Source: Rhizorhabdus phycosphaerae (GTDB taxonomy: Bacteria; Pseudomonadota; Alphaproteobacteria; Sphingomonadales; Sphingomonadaceae). From it: a DNA stretch of 64,000 nt. Each line of letters opens with the position of its first letter. Position 1 is the stretch's first letter. This document shows, piece by piece, positions 7,768 through 15,374 of the stretch. Under the pieces are notes generated by a model, which had not been told where the DNA came from, searched no databases, and saw nothing but the letters and a program-made list of their open reading frames with translations. A program made the translations under genes and the position numbers. The stretch covers positions 2,443,501 to 2,507,500 of the forward strand of contig NZ_CP049107.1 in NCBI RefSeq assembly GCF_011044255.1. Reading direction: 5' to 3'.

Positions 7768-8295
7768 ATGGCGCGATCTTCCCGTACAAACGACTGGGGC
7801 TTCCCCCGCTGGCGCGGCTATGGCAGCGAGCGCGGCGCGACAAAGGTGCGCATGTGCGACCGGCACGGCTGCGACCAGCCGGGCGACTGCCCTGCCCCGA
7901 AATCTCCCAACAGCCGCGAGCGCTGGTATTTCTGCCCGCGCCACGCCGAGGAGTATAACCGCAATTGGGACTATTTCGCAGGCCTGTCGGCGGAGGAAGC
8001 CGCTGAGCGGGAGGCGAATGAGAAGCGCGATGCTTCGGGCTATGCCGAACAGGCCTATCATGCCTGGGGCGGTCCGGGCGACGGCCGCTGGACCCGCGAT
8101 GAACTGCGCGCCTTCGAAACGCTCGAACTCGAATCGGATGCGGACTTCGAACAGGTGAAGACGGCGTGGCGGCGGCTGGCCAAGGCTAACCATCCCGATG
8201 TCCGCCCCGGCGATTCCGAGGCGGCTGTCCGCTTCCAGGCGGTCCAGGCCGCATTCGAGATATTGCGACGCGCCGAGGAACGCCGCCCGCGCTGA
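7768..8295 (+). CDS. J-domain (DnaJ-like) protein with cysteine-rich N-terminus
   Basis: A 175-residue protein. The C-terminal 65 residues form a J domain (FETLELESDADFEQVKTAW...LAKANHPDV) with the essential HPD in NHPDV, which stimulates an Hsp70 ATPase. Residues 28-68 hold MCDRHGC, GDCPAP and WYFCPRHAEEYN, a Cys/His set that could bind one zinc. No glycine-phenylalanine linker or type I DnaJ zinc repeats are present, so this is a type III J protein. A strong ribosome-binding site, AGGGAAGG, precedes the ATG. The Hsp70 partner is unknown; an unusual Hsp70 is encoded at 24900 but is not linked to it. This architecture is common in sphingomonads and uncharacterised. Confidence 0.88.
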   Translation: MARSSRTNDWGFPRWRGYGSERGATKVRMCDRHGCDQPGDCPAPKSPNSRERWYFCPRHAEEYNRNWDYFAGLSAEEAAEREANEKRDASGYAEQAYHAWGGPGDGRWTRDELRAFETLELESDADFEQVKTAWRRLAKANHPDVRPGDSEAAVRFQAVQAAFEILRRAEERRPR

Positions 8296-9255
8296 TCAGC
8301 CGGCGGCTGTAAGCACGGCCAGGCTGGCACGTTCGCTGCGACGCAGGCGAGCGGGCTTGGTCGGAATATTCTCGATCCACCGCCCCGCTTTCGCCATGTC
8401 GACAAAGGCCGGTGCGACATAGGATTTGCGGCACACGGCCGGCGTATTGCCGAGTTGGGTCGCCACCTCGCCAAGCAAGGTCTTCACCGATGTCCGCCGG
8501 TCGCGCGACAGCATGGCGGCCGCGACTGCGCAGGCGCGCCATGTGCGGAAGGTCTTGGCGGTGCCGGTGCCGTCGGTCAGTTCCGCGATCCACTGGTTGA
8601 CGTCGGCGGCCCGGACGCGCAGCCCGGAGCGCATCGCGAAAAGGTCTCCCGAACCCGCCCGCTTGAGTTCGGCGAGCGCGGCGGCGAGCGCCGCATCCTT
8701 CGCCGACAGATCGGCACGGATGCCATGTTTGCCGTAGAAGCAGAGTCGGATCTCGTCGTCACGGATTCGGGCGTGGCGATTGAGCAGGGTGGTGGCGCCG
8801 AAGCTGCCATGGGCGGCCGAATCGGACGAGCCGACGCGGATCGCGAACCCGTCGAGCAGCCGCACTGCGGCGGCACGTGCCTTCTCCCAGGGATCGTCGC
8901 TCCGGAGCGCCTTGCAGACGACCGCGCGCAGATGCGGCAGATGCTGGGCGAAGGCCGGCAGCGCGGCGAATTTTTCCTGGTCGCGCTCTTCGCGCCAACG
9001 GCCGTGATAGCGATATTGGCGCCGCCCGGCGGCATCGATCCCGGTCGCCTGCACCGGCGCGTCGGAATCGGGGTTTATCCAGACCTTCCGCCAGGCCGGG
9101 GGTATGCCCAGGGCCAGAATTCGCATCCGCTGCTCGACATCGGCCACAGTCGTGCCGTCGGGCCCGATGAAGCGCCAGCCGCGCCCGCGTCGCAGGCGCG
9201 TGATCCCCGGCGCGGTGTCGATCCGTTCGGCGGGGTCTATCGGTCGATGTTCCAT
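8296..9255 (-). CDS. Eukaryotic-type DNA topoisomerase IB
   Basis: A tyrosine-dependent topoisomerase that relaxes supercoils without ATP, related to poxvirus and Deinococcus TopIB. Seen: the N-terminal RGRGWRFIGPDG, the linker HGRWREERDQEKF, the RKVWINPD segment, a core FYGKHGIRADL, the catalytic-arginine region TAKTFRTWRACAVAA, and the nucleophilic tyrosine in NTPAVCRKSYVAP. The length of about 319 residues fits bacterial members. The ATG at 9255 is chosen; a GTG at 9291 would add 12 residues. The gene is convergent with the J-domain gene, which ends at the base before its stop. Family call is secure. Confidence 0.93.
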   Translation of the reverse strand: MEHRPIDPAERIDTAPGITRLRRGRGWRFIGPDGTTVADVEQRMRILALGIPPAWRKVWINPDSDAPVQATGIDAAGRRQYRYHGRWREERDQEKFAALPAFAQHLPHLRAVVCKALRSDDPWEKARAAAVRLLDGFAIRVGSSDSAAHGSFGATTLLNRHARIRDDEIRLCFYGKHGIRADLSAKDAALAAALAELKRAGSGDLFAMRSGLRVRAADVNQWIAELTDGTGTAKTFRTWRACAVAAAMLSRDRRTSVKTLLGEVATQLGNTPAVCRKSYVAPAFVDMAKAGRWIENIPTKPARLRRSERASLAVLTAAG

Positions 9256-9330
9256 GCCGGCTGAAACGCCGCAGGCAGGGAAACGCTGCACGGCATGTTC
9301 GATCCGGCGTGCGGCCGCGCTGCGCTGCCC

Positions 9331-9750
9331 TTATTCGGACGCGAGGTCGTCGGGTAATGGATCGCGACCGGAAATGCGCCGCGCCAGGGCTTCTCCGTCA
9401 GTCAGGCTCCAGCGGCCCGGCAGCTCGATCACCCCATCACGGATCGGCTTGCGGACCAACTCGGCCGCCAGGCTCTTCCCATCGAGCGCGATCAGCAGCG
9501 GCTTGCCGACGATCGAGCCGCTGATCCCTTCCAGCCGCTTCGCGGCTTCGGGCGTCAGCGTGATCATCACCCCGACCTTGCCGTTGATGTCGGGCAAGGC
9601 GCGCGCGTCGAGCACCTCGGCAGGTGCAAAGGCCTCGCCGCCGATGGTCAGCTTGCCGGTGGCGAAGGGTGTCACGGCCGCATGGGCGGCGGTGGCAGGA
9701 ACAGCCAGCGGCGACGCCGCAAGCAGGAGCAGGGCCAATAAGCGTGTCAT
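9331..9750 (-). CDS. Small secreted protein with a SecD P1-head-like domain
   Basis: A 139-residue protein with a clear signal peptide (MTRLLALLLLAASPLAVPATAAHA), so periplasmic. The mature part contains VGVMITLTPEAAKRLEGIS, IVGKPLLIALDGK and a late ELPGRWSLTDGEALARRI. These match the order of strands and helices of the SecDF P1 head subdomain: a Thr-Pro-Glu-Ala helix, GKPLAIxLDG, then G-x-F-T-x-x-E-A. In SecD this domain moves substrate; here it is free-standing and its role is unknown. The start overlaps the sufE stop by four bases, so the two are co-translated. An ORF continuing upstream in the same frame is antisense noise within sufE. Confidence 0.7.
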   Translation of the reverse strand: MTRLLALLLLAASPLAVPATAAHAAVTPFATGKLTIGGEAFAPAEVLDARALPDINGKVGVMITLTPEAAKRLEGISGSIVGKPLLIALDGKSLAAELVRKPIRDGVIELPGRWSLTDGEALARRISGRDPLPDDLASE

Positions 9751-10160
9751 GCGTAACGCTCCGCAGTCGAGCGAATCAGGGCGATCATGTTCGGAATGCC
9801 CTGCGTCCGGTTGGAACTGAGCTGGTTGCGCAGGTCGAATGGCGCAAGCGCGCCTTCGATGTCCGCGGCGCGTATCTCTGCAGGTGCGCGGTCCTGCACC
9901 GTCAGCAGCACCAGCGCGATGATCCCCTTCGTGATCGCCGCATTGCTGTCGGCGAGGAAGTGCAGGCGTCCGTCGTCCAGCACGGTCGGGTAGACCCACA
10001 CGCTCGCCGAACAACCGCGCACCAGCGTGGCGTCGGTCTTGAGGGCATCGGGCATCGGCTCCAGTCCGCGCCCCAGGTCGATCAGCAGGCGGTAGCGATC
10101 ATCTCCGTCGAGAAACTCATATTCCTCAAGAATGTCGGTCAGTCGTGCAGCTTCGGTCAT
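9747..10160 (-). CDS. sufE: SufE family cysteine desulfuration protein
   Basis: A 137-residue SufE-like protein that accepts persulfide sulfur from a SufS-type cysteine desulfurase for iron-sulfur cluster assembly. Hallmarks: YRLLIDLGRGLEPMP, the acceptor cysteine in VRGCSASVWV, and the C-terminal RTQGIPNMI. Length is normal. It is not within a suf operon here. It is followed, with a four-base overlap, by the small SecD-like secreted protein and preceded by atp12, 50 bases upstream on the same strand. Family identification is strong. The exact desulfurase partner must be encoded elsewhere. Confidence 0.93.
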   Translation of the reverse strand: MTEAARLTDILEEYEFLDGDDRYRLLIDLGRGLEPMPDALKTDATLVRGCSASVWVYPTVLDDGRLHFLADSNAAITKGIIALVLLTVQDRAPAEIRAADIEGALAPFDLRNQLSSNRTQGIPNMIALIRSTAERYA

Positions 10161-10210
10161 GATCGTGCATCCTAATGCCGGAGACGGCCTGCGTCATCCT
10201 GCAGCAAGCG

Positions 10211-10921
10211 TCAGGCGCCGCCGTCCGGCCGGACGAGCAACGCGAGAAAACGCGCCGCCGCCCGGAAATCGGCGCGCTTCACCTCGCGCCCGCGCAGCGC
10301 GAGTTCGTCCTCGCCCCATTGCTCGACCTGCCACAGCTCGTCGAGCTGCCCGGCGGCAAAGGCGCTATCGACGTCGATCTCGCCCTCCGCCACCGCGAGC
10401 GCGATCAGCAGCGAGCCCGATATGGTCACGAGCGGATGGAGCGCCACCATGCGGAACGGGTCATAGTCACGAACGGCCGCCGCGAGACGGTCGAGCGTCT
10501 CCTGCGGCTGGGGAAGGTGCATGATCCCCGTCGCGATCTCGAACTCGACGCCGTAGCGCTCTCCCGCCCAGTCGAGCAGCGGATCCCAGGCTTCGCACTG
10601 GCGGGCGATCAGCTCGGACGGGCCTTCGGCGCGGTAGCAGGTGAGGTCGCTTTCGGCATAAGCCGAAAGTCCTCGCGCAAAGGCGACCGGATCGGCCAGG
10701 ACGCGGTCCAGCGCCGCATTGGCAAGGCCGGTCAGCTTCATTGTGCCGGGGTCGATCTCCTCGCCCTGCGCGTTCCACTCGCCTGCGATCGCCGCCGCCA
10801 GGGCGGCGGTCGGCACCACCAGTTCGGCGCGCGCCGGGGTCTTCACCGCACGGCCATCTAGACGGACGCCGTAACCTCCGGCGACCGCTTCGGTCGCCGC
10901 CTGTCGATAGAATCGCTTCAT
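10211..10921 (-). CDS. ATP12 family F1-ATPase assembly chaperone
   Basis: A 236-residue homologue of ATP12, which in mitochondria and alphaproteobacteria binds the alpha subunit during F1-ATPase assembly. Recognisable features: FYRQAATEAVAGGYGVRLDGRAVKTPAR at the N-terminus, EWNAQGEEIDPGTMKLTGLANAALD, and the YAESDLTCYRAEGP segment with the downstream WDPLLDWA. The gene overlaps the HAD phosphatase gene by four bases and is the last of a run crcB-rluC-HAD-atp12. This neighbourhood is common in alphaproteobacteria and itself supports the call. It acts in the cytoplasm. Confidence 0.92.
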   Translation of the reverse strand: MKRFYRQAATEAVAGGYGVRLDGRAVKTPARAELVVPTAALAAAIAGEWNAQGEEIDPGTMKLTGLANAALDRVLADPVAFARGLSAYAESDLTCYRAEGPSELIARQCEAWDPLLDWAGERYGVEFEIATGIMHLPQPQETLDRLAAAVRDYDPFRMVALHPLVTISGSLLIALAVAEGEIDVDSAFAAGQLDELWQVEQWGEDELALRGREVKRADFRAAARFLALLVRPDGGA

Positions 10922-11598
10922 GCGCGCGCTGATAGCGCCAGTTTCAGGATTTCGGGAAGCTGATCCGGCCGGTCGGCGACGAAATGCGCGCCCTCGTCGA
11001 ACAGTTCGTCCGACGCATGATAGCCCCAGGCGACGCCGATCGCCGCACAGCCGGCGTTGATCCCCATGCCGATGTCGAAGCTGGTGTCGCCGATCATCGC
11101 GCTCGTCTCGGGCACTGCGCCGGCCTCCGCCATGGCCAGAAGCGCCATCGACGGGTGCGGCTTCGACGGGTGACGGTCGGCGGTCTGAAGCGAGACGAAC
11201 AGCCGCTCCAGCCCATGCGCCTCCAGGCAGTGCTTCAGGCCCCGATCGGACTTGCCCGTCGCCACCGCCAGCATCCAGCCGTCGGCGTCGAGCCTGTGCA
11301 GCAGTTCGGCGACGCCCGGGAACAGCGGCTCGTCGACCTGGCCGGCACCGCGCATCGCCTGAAACCGGCGCTTATAGGTCTCGGCGAGCTGGACGTGCAG
11401 AGCATGGTCGGCATCGGGCAGGAGCCCGGCCACCGCCTGTGTCAGGCTCAGCCCGACCACGCGCCGTATCGCGGGTTCGGGCGGAGGAGGCAGCCCTTCC
11501 GCGGTGAATGCCTCGACCATGGCGCGACAGATATTGGCCTGGCTGTCGACCAGCGTGCCGTCGCAGTCGAAGATGGCGAGCCGGTTCGGCCCGGTCAT
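10918..11598 (-). CDS. HAD-IA family phosphatase (phosphoglycolate phosphatase-like)
   Basis: A 226-residue haloacid dehalogenase superfamily hydrolase. Motif I FDCDGTLVDS at residues 9-18 gives the nucleophile and acid/base aspartates; VATGKSD is motif II, KPHPS supplies the motif III lysine, and MIGDTSFDI is motif IV. A helical cap lies between motifs I and II, as in Gph-like enzymes. The substrate cannot be read from sequence; phosphoglycolate is the default for this subgroup. It overlaps rluC upstream and atp12 downstream by four bases each, so it belongs to one operon. Confidence 0.92.
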   Translation of the reverse strand: MTGPNRLAIFDCDGTLVDSQANICRAMVEAFTAEGLPPPPEPAIRRVVGLSLTQAVAGLLPDADHALHVQLAETYKRRFQAMRGAGQVDEPLFPGVAELLHRLDADGWMLAVATGKSDRGLKHCLEAHGLERLFVSLQTADRHPSKPHPSMALLAMAEAGAVPETSAMIGDTSFDIGMGINAGCAAIGVAWGYHASDELFDEGAHFVADRPDQLPEILKLALSARA

Positions 11599-12728
11599 GC
11601 GCGACTGCGTCCGCGACGCTCGCCGCGACGCGCCTTGCGAGCGTCCTTGGCCCGGGCGGTCGCCATCCGGCGCTTGCCCTCCTCGGTCTCGGAGAATTTC
11701 ACCTCGTCGATCGGCAGGTCGCCCTCGGACTGCTGGAATCCCAGATTACGCAGCGTGTCGGCAATATGCTCGGGCGGCTCGGCGAAGATGTCGATCTGGC
11801 CGCCATCGGGATGATCGACCCGCAGCCGGCGCGCATGGAGGTGCATCTTGCGGCTGATCGTGCCCGACAGAAAGGCCTCCGGCCCGCCATATTTGCCGTC
11901 GCCTACGATCGGGTGGCCGATCGCCGCCAGATGGACGCGCAACTGGTGGGTTCGTCCGGTATAGGGCTGGAGCTCGAGCCAGCAGGCGCGGTTGCCGACC
12001 CGGTCGATCATCCGATAGCGGGTCCGCGCGGGCGAACCTTCCTTCTCGTCGACATACATCTTCTCGCCGCCGGTCCCCGGCTGCTTGCCGATCGGCAGTT
12101 CGATCATGCCGTCCTCGATCGACGGAACCTCGGTGCAGACCGCCCAATAGACCTTGCGCGCGGTGCGGCTGCTGAACGCCTTGGCGAAGTGCGCCGCAGC
12201 GCGCGACGTGCGCGCGAGCAGCAGCACCCCGGAAGTATCCTTGTCGAGCCGATGAACCAGCTTGGGCCGGCTCTCCGCGTCGAACTGGAGCGCGTCGAGC
12301 AGCCGGTCGACATGCATCTCGGTCTTGGTCCCGCCCTGCGTCGCCAGGCCCGGCGGCTTGTTGATCACGATCGCCTGCCGGTCGCGATGGATGACGAGGC
12401 TCTGCGCGAAGGCGATCTCGTCGGGTGTCAGCGGCTCGCGCGGGCGCTGCGGGCGGGCGCCCTTGGCGGCGATTGCCGTAGCGGCGGCAGCGGCGACGAT
12501 TTCGGCCGGAGGCACGCGAATCGTCTGTCCAGCCTCGATCCGGTCGCCCGGCGCCGCGCGGCGGCCGTCGACGCGCAGCTGGCCCGTCCGGGCCCAGCGC
12601 GAAACGATGTTGAAGCTAGTCTCGGGCATGTGCCGCTTGAACCAGCGATCGAGCCGGATGCCATCATCGTCATAGCCGACGACAAACTGGCGGCCTTCGC
12701 CGCCCTCGGCCTTCGGGGTCTCGCTCAT
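11595..12728 (-). CDS. RluA/RluC family 23S rRNA pseudouridine synthase
   Basis: A 377-residue pseudouridine synthase. The N-terminal S4 RNA-binding domain (RLDRWFKRHMPETSFNIV, then GQLRVDG and IRVPP) is followed by the catalytic domain with HRLDKDTSGVLLLART, whose aspartate is the nucleophile. The later GRTHQLRVH motif closes the family pattern. S4 plus this catalytic domain points to RluC-type modification of large-subunit rRNA. The C-terminus is basic (KDARKARRGERRGRSRA), probably adding RNA affinity. The start overlaps crcB's stop and its stop overlaps the HAD gene's start, four bases each. Confidence 0.93.
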   Translation of the reverse strand: MSETPKAEGGEGRQFVVGYDDDGIRLDRWFKRHMPETSFNIVSRWARTGQLRVDGRRAAPGDRIEAGQTIRVPPAEIVAAAAATAIAAKGARPQRPREPLTPDEIAFAQSLVIHRDRQAIVINKPPGLATQGGTKTEMHVDRLLDALQFDAESRPKLVHRLDKDTSGVLLLARTSRAAAHFAKAFSSRTARKVYWAVCTEVPSIEDGMIELPIGKQPGTGGEKMYVDEKEGSPARTRYRMIDRVGNRACWLELQPYTGRTHQLRVHLAAIGHPIVGDGKYGGPEAFLSGTISRKMHLHARRLRVDHPDGGQIDIFAEPPEHIADTLRNLGFQQSEGDLPIDEVKFSETEEGKRRMATARAKDARKARRGERRGRSRA

Positions 12729-13102
12729 CCGAACACCCGCGACAGGCCGACGCCGAGGAACAGCATCAGCACCGATCCGGCGACAGAGGACACGGCATAG
12801 GCGGTGGCCATCAGATATTCACCCCGGGTCAGCATGTTGAACGTCTCGAGGCTGAAGGCCGAGAAGGTCGTGAAGCCGCCGAGCACGCCCACGCCGAGGA
12901 AGAGCCGCAAAGGCTCACCATCGACCGGGGCGCGAGCCACCACGCCGGCAAGCACCCCCATCAGCAGTCCGCCGAGCAGGTTCACGAGCCAGGTACCATA
13001 AGGGAAGGCGGGACCCAGCTGGCGTAGCGCGACCGAGGATATGTGAAAGCGAAAGGCCGCGCCGATGGCGCCGCCGAACATGACAAGAAGCAATGGGGGC
13101 AT
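12725..13102 (-). CDS. crcB: Fluoride ion exporter CrcB/Fluc
   Basis: A 125-residue membrane protein with four hydrophobic helices forming half of the dual-topology fluoride channel. Typical motifs: GGAIGAAFRF at the N-terminus, the GTWLVNLLGG helix with the conserved asparagine, and GGFTTFSAFSLE with the phenylalanine box that lines the pore. Length is standard. It is the first gene of a four-gene operon (crcB-rluC-HAD-atp12). A ribosome-binding site AAAGGAG precedes the ATG. I looked for a fluoride riboswitch in the leader and did not find its conserved elements. Confidence 0.95.
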   Translation of the reverse strand: MPPLLLVMFGGAIGAAFRFHISSVALRQLGPAFPYGTWLVNLLGGLLMGVLAGVVARAPVDGEPLRLFLGVGVLGGFTTFSAFSLETFNMLTRGEYLMATAYAVSSVAGSVLMLFLGVGLSRVFG

Positions 13103-13190
13103 ATCGGCTCCTTTAGAGCCTGATCGCCCGGCGCGAAAGCGCTTTGCGCGCCGCCGCCCGACGGACCGGGCGCGACGGCTCGGCCTGCGC

Positions 13191-13742
13191 CTATTTCGCC
13201 GACTTGTCGGTCATCAGGATGACGCCCTGCGTGCCCTTGCTCGCCGGCTGGAGCGTGATGGTCATCGGATCGCCTTCGCCATTCACGGCGGTCACGGTCG
13301 ACGCCGCGCCGTTCTTGGCCAGCTTCACGCCCGTGAAATCCGCCTGCCCCGCCGCATCGGCATAATAGCGCGCTACGACATCGGGTGCGGCCGGACTCAC
13401 GAAGCGAATCTCGACCCTGCCATTGCCGCCATCCTTGTCGGTGACGTTGACACCGGTCATCTTCGACCCGGGATAAAGCTTCATCCCGTCGATGTTCATG
13501 TCCTCGCCGCCCAGTTCGATGCCCGGCACCTTGATCTTGGCGTCGATCCCCGGGATCGACACCGACAGGGAGGTCGGCTCCTCGGCGGAGGCCATGGCGA
13601 CATTGCCACCTGCATCGAACGAAATGGCCGCCGAGTCGCCGGCACTCGCATTCGCGTCGCCCTTGGCATCATCGTTGACCTTCACCTCGCACGCGGCCAG
13701 CAGCAACAAGGGCAGCGCCGCAACGATGATCGACTTTTGCAT
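13191..13742 (-). CDS. Putative lipoprotein, function unknown
   Basis: A 183-residue protein with a lipoprotein signal peptide ending in the lipobox LLAAC (cysteine about residue 18), so a membrane-anchored periplasmic protein. The mature sequence is acidic and includes an ISIP/VPGIELGGEDMNIDGMKLYPGSKM segment and a C-terminal region that looks like a small alpha/beta domain (FVSPAAPDVVARYYADAAG...). No enzyme motif is visible. It lies 88 bases upstream of crcB on the same strand but seems a separate unit. An AT-rich palindrome lies between its start and the divergent gene at 13831. Confidence 0.8.
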   Translation of the reverse strand: MQKSIIVAALPLLLLAACEVKVNDDAKGDANASAGDSAAISFDAGGNVAMASAEEPTSLSVSIPGIDAKIKVPGIELGGEDMNIDGMKLYPGSKMTGVNVTDKDGGNGRVEIRFVSPAAPDVVARYYADAAGQADFTGVKLAKNGAASTVTAVNGEGDPMTITLQPASKGTQGVILMTDKSAK

Positions 13743-13765
13743 CCCCAGCTCCTCTTTGAATCCTT

Positions 13766-13795
13766 ACTGCTGTATTATTAAAATAGTACAGTAGT
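13766..13795. promoter_or_regulatory. AT-rich 30-bp imperfect palindrome between divergent genes
   Basis: The left arm reads ACTGCTGTATTATT and the right arm AATAGTACAGTAGT. Twenty-four of 30 positions are symmetric, and two of the mismatched pairs would be G-U wobbles in RNA. It is conspicuously AT-rich in a GC-rich context and lies midway between the lipoprotein gene and the divergent gene at 13831. It is either an operator overlapping the divergent promoters or a transcribed hairpin. Confidence 0.5.
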
Positions 13796-13830
13796 TGCAA
13801 TCCCGTCGATCATGGTGGAAGCTGCCCGCC

Positions 13831-14052
13831 ATGTTCAACGTCATTTCCCTCGGCTTCGGATTTGTCGCGCTATGCGGCGCGATTCTCGGCTTCTTTCCGT
13901 TCCTCGGCTGGTTCAACTGGGCGGTGGTGCCGGTTGCGCTGATCGGTGCGGCCTTCGGAATCCTGTCGCACAGCGACAGTGGCCGGCGTCTCAACAGCTT
14001 CGTGCTGGTCGTCGGCATTGTCCGGCTGATCATGGGCGGGGGGCTGTTCTGA
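13831..14052 (+). CDS. Small two-span membrane protein
   Basis: A 73-residue hydrophobic protein with probably two or three membrane helices: FNVISLGFGFVALCGAILGFF, then a WFNWAVVPVALIGAAFGIL segment, then a final VLVVGIVRLIMGGG. The pattern of a short GILS-x-SDSGRR loop resembles small inner-membrane proteins found widely in alphaproteobacteria, without known function. The ATG at 13831 is chosen; an upstream ATG-less extension is unlikely. Its stop overlaps the next start by one base (TGATG), so it is translationally coupled to the cupin gene. Confidence 0.7.
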   Translation: MFNVISLGFGFVALCGAILGFFPFLGWFNWAVVPVALIGAAFGILSHSDSGRRLNSFVLVVGIVRLIMGGGLF

Positions 14053-14498
14053 TGAGCCTGCCTTCCGATCCCGATGCGCGGCGGATCGTCGAAGCGCTGG
14101 AGCTTGCCCCGCATCCCGAGGGCGGCTGGTATCGGGAAACCTGGCGCGAAGGCGGCGACGACGCCCCTGCACGGGGCCATGCCACCGCCATCTATTTCCT
14201 GCTCGAGGCTGGACAGCGGTCGCACTGGCACCGGGTCGACGCCGCCGAGCTGTGGATGTTCCATGCCGGCCATGCGCTCGACCTGCTGATCGCTCCCGAT
14301 GCGGCGGGGCCGACCGAGACGCTCCGGATCGGCCCCGACATAGCCGCCGGGGAAAAACCGCAAGGCATCGTCCCCAAAGGGGCGTGGCAGGCGGCGCGTG
14401 CCAGCAGGGGCTGGGCGCTGGTCGGTTGCATCGTCGCGCCCGGCTTCGACTTTGCGGGATTCGAACTCGCCTCACCGAATTGGTCGCCGGCGAACTGA
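14052..14498 (+). CDS. Cupin domain protein (DUF985/Cupin_5)
   Basis: A 148-residue single-domain cupin. The opening LELAPHPEGGWYRETWR is the diagnostic start of the DUF985 branch, followed by AIYFLLEAGQRSHWHRVDAAELWMFH with metal-site-like histidines and a glutamate, and by ALVGCIVAPGFDFAGFEL at the end. Members are thought to be sugar-related epimerase-like or metal-binding proteins, but the physiological role is undefined. It is expressed with the 73-codon membrane protein upstream (one-base overlap). A 115-base gap then precedes the Crp/Fnr gene. Confidence 0.88.
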   Translation: MSLPSDPDARRIVEALELAPHPEGGWYRETWREGGDDAPARGHATAIYFLLEAGQRSHWHRVDAAELWMFHAGHALDLLIAPDAAGPTETLRIGPDIAAGEKPQGIVPKGAWQAARASRGWALVGCIVAPGFDFAGFELASPNWSPAN

Positions 14499-14613
14499 TC
14501 CGCATTTGCCGCAGCGTCAACCCCAGGGAAATCGTCCGGAGGATCGCTTGCAGAATCGAGCCGTGCCGTGCACGGTGCCCGCCGGGCGGAGTACAGCGTA
14601 AACGGGGGCCGGG

Positions 14614-15300
14614 ATGACACCAGCGGAACTGCTGGCGCATTTGCCGAAGGGCAGCGTCTTTGCGGAATGCGCCGAGAGCGAGCTGGCCGACCTGCTGTCG
14701 ATCGGAACGCTGCAGGCGACCCGGACCAATGACGAGATTTTGACCCAGGGCGACGAGGGCACGTCGCTGGTGATCGTCCTTGATGGCGTCGTGCGCATCT
14801 CGATGGTGACGCCCAATGGTCGTGAGATCATTCTCGACTATGCCGAGGCGGGCGCCGTGCTGGGCGAGATCGCCGTGCTCGACGACAAGCCGCGCACCGC
14901 GTCTGCAGTCGCGATGTGGCCGGGCCGCGTGATCCGCATCAGCCGCGCCAAATTCTTCGGCTTCATCGAACGGCATCCCAAGGTGGCGATCCGCCTGCTC
15001 AAGGAAATGGCGCGACGCCTGCGCGAGACCGACAGCACGATCGAGAGCGACCGCGCCTTCACGACTGCGCCTCGACTGGCCCGCTATCTGAAGCGGCTGA
15101 CCGACCAGAAGATGCACGGCACCCGCCTGACCCGCGACCTGAGCCAGTCCGAACTGGGCAGCTTCGTCGGCATCAGCCGCGAGAATATCAACCGGCAGCT
15201 CGCCGCCTGGGCGAGCGAAGGGGTGATCGAGCTGACGCAGGGCAAGATCCGGATCGTCGATCCCGACTATCTGACCCAGATCGCCGAGGCGGCGGACTAG
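14614..15300 (+). CDS. Crp/Fnr family transcriptional regulator
   Basis: A 228-residue regulator. Residues about 15-125 form a cyclic-nucleotide-binding-like beta barrel (ILTQGDEGTSLVIVLDGVVRI, then GAVLGEIAVLDDKPRTASA), joined by a long helix to a C-terminal winged helix with QSELGSFVGISRENINRQL as the recognition helix region. The N-terminal cysteines needed for an FNR iron-sulfur cluster are absent, so oxygen sensing is unlikely. The FGEI-RTA positions are partly Crp-like (LGEIAVLD...RTAS), so nucleotide binding is possible but unproven. It stands before trpF with a 74-base gap and is probably a separate unit. Confidence 0.9.
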   Translation: MTPAELLAHLPKGSVFAECAESELADLLSIGTLQATRTNDEILTQGDEGTSLVIVLDGVVRISMVTPNGREIILDYAEAGAVLGEIAVLDDKPRTASAVAMWPGRVIRISRAKFFGFIERHPKVAIRLLKEMARRLRETDSTIESDRAFTTAPRLARYLKRLTDQKMHGTRLTRDLSQSELGSFVGISRENINRQLAAWASEGVIELTQGKIRIVDPDYLTQIAEAAD

Positions 15301-15374
15301 GCGCGCGAGGATCGAATCGCGCTGATCGGACAGACAGGTTGACGCGAGCGGCGCAGAGTCCGAGAGACCGCGCC

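Noticed and set aside
13103-13190. Possible fluoride riboswitch before crcB
   Set aside because: A small hairpin and a ribosome-binding site are present, but the conserved crcB-RNA core is not.
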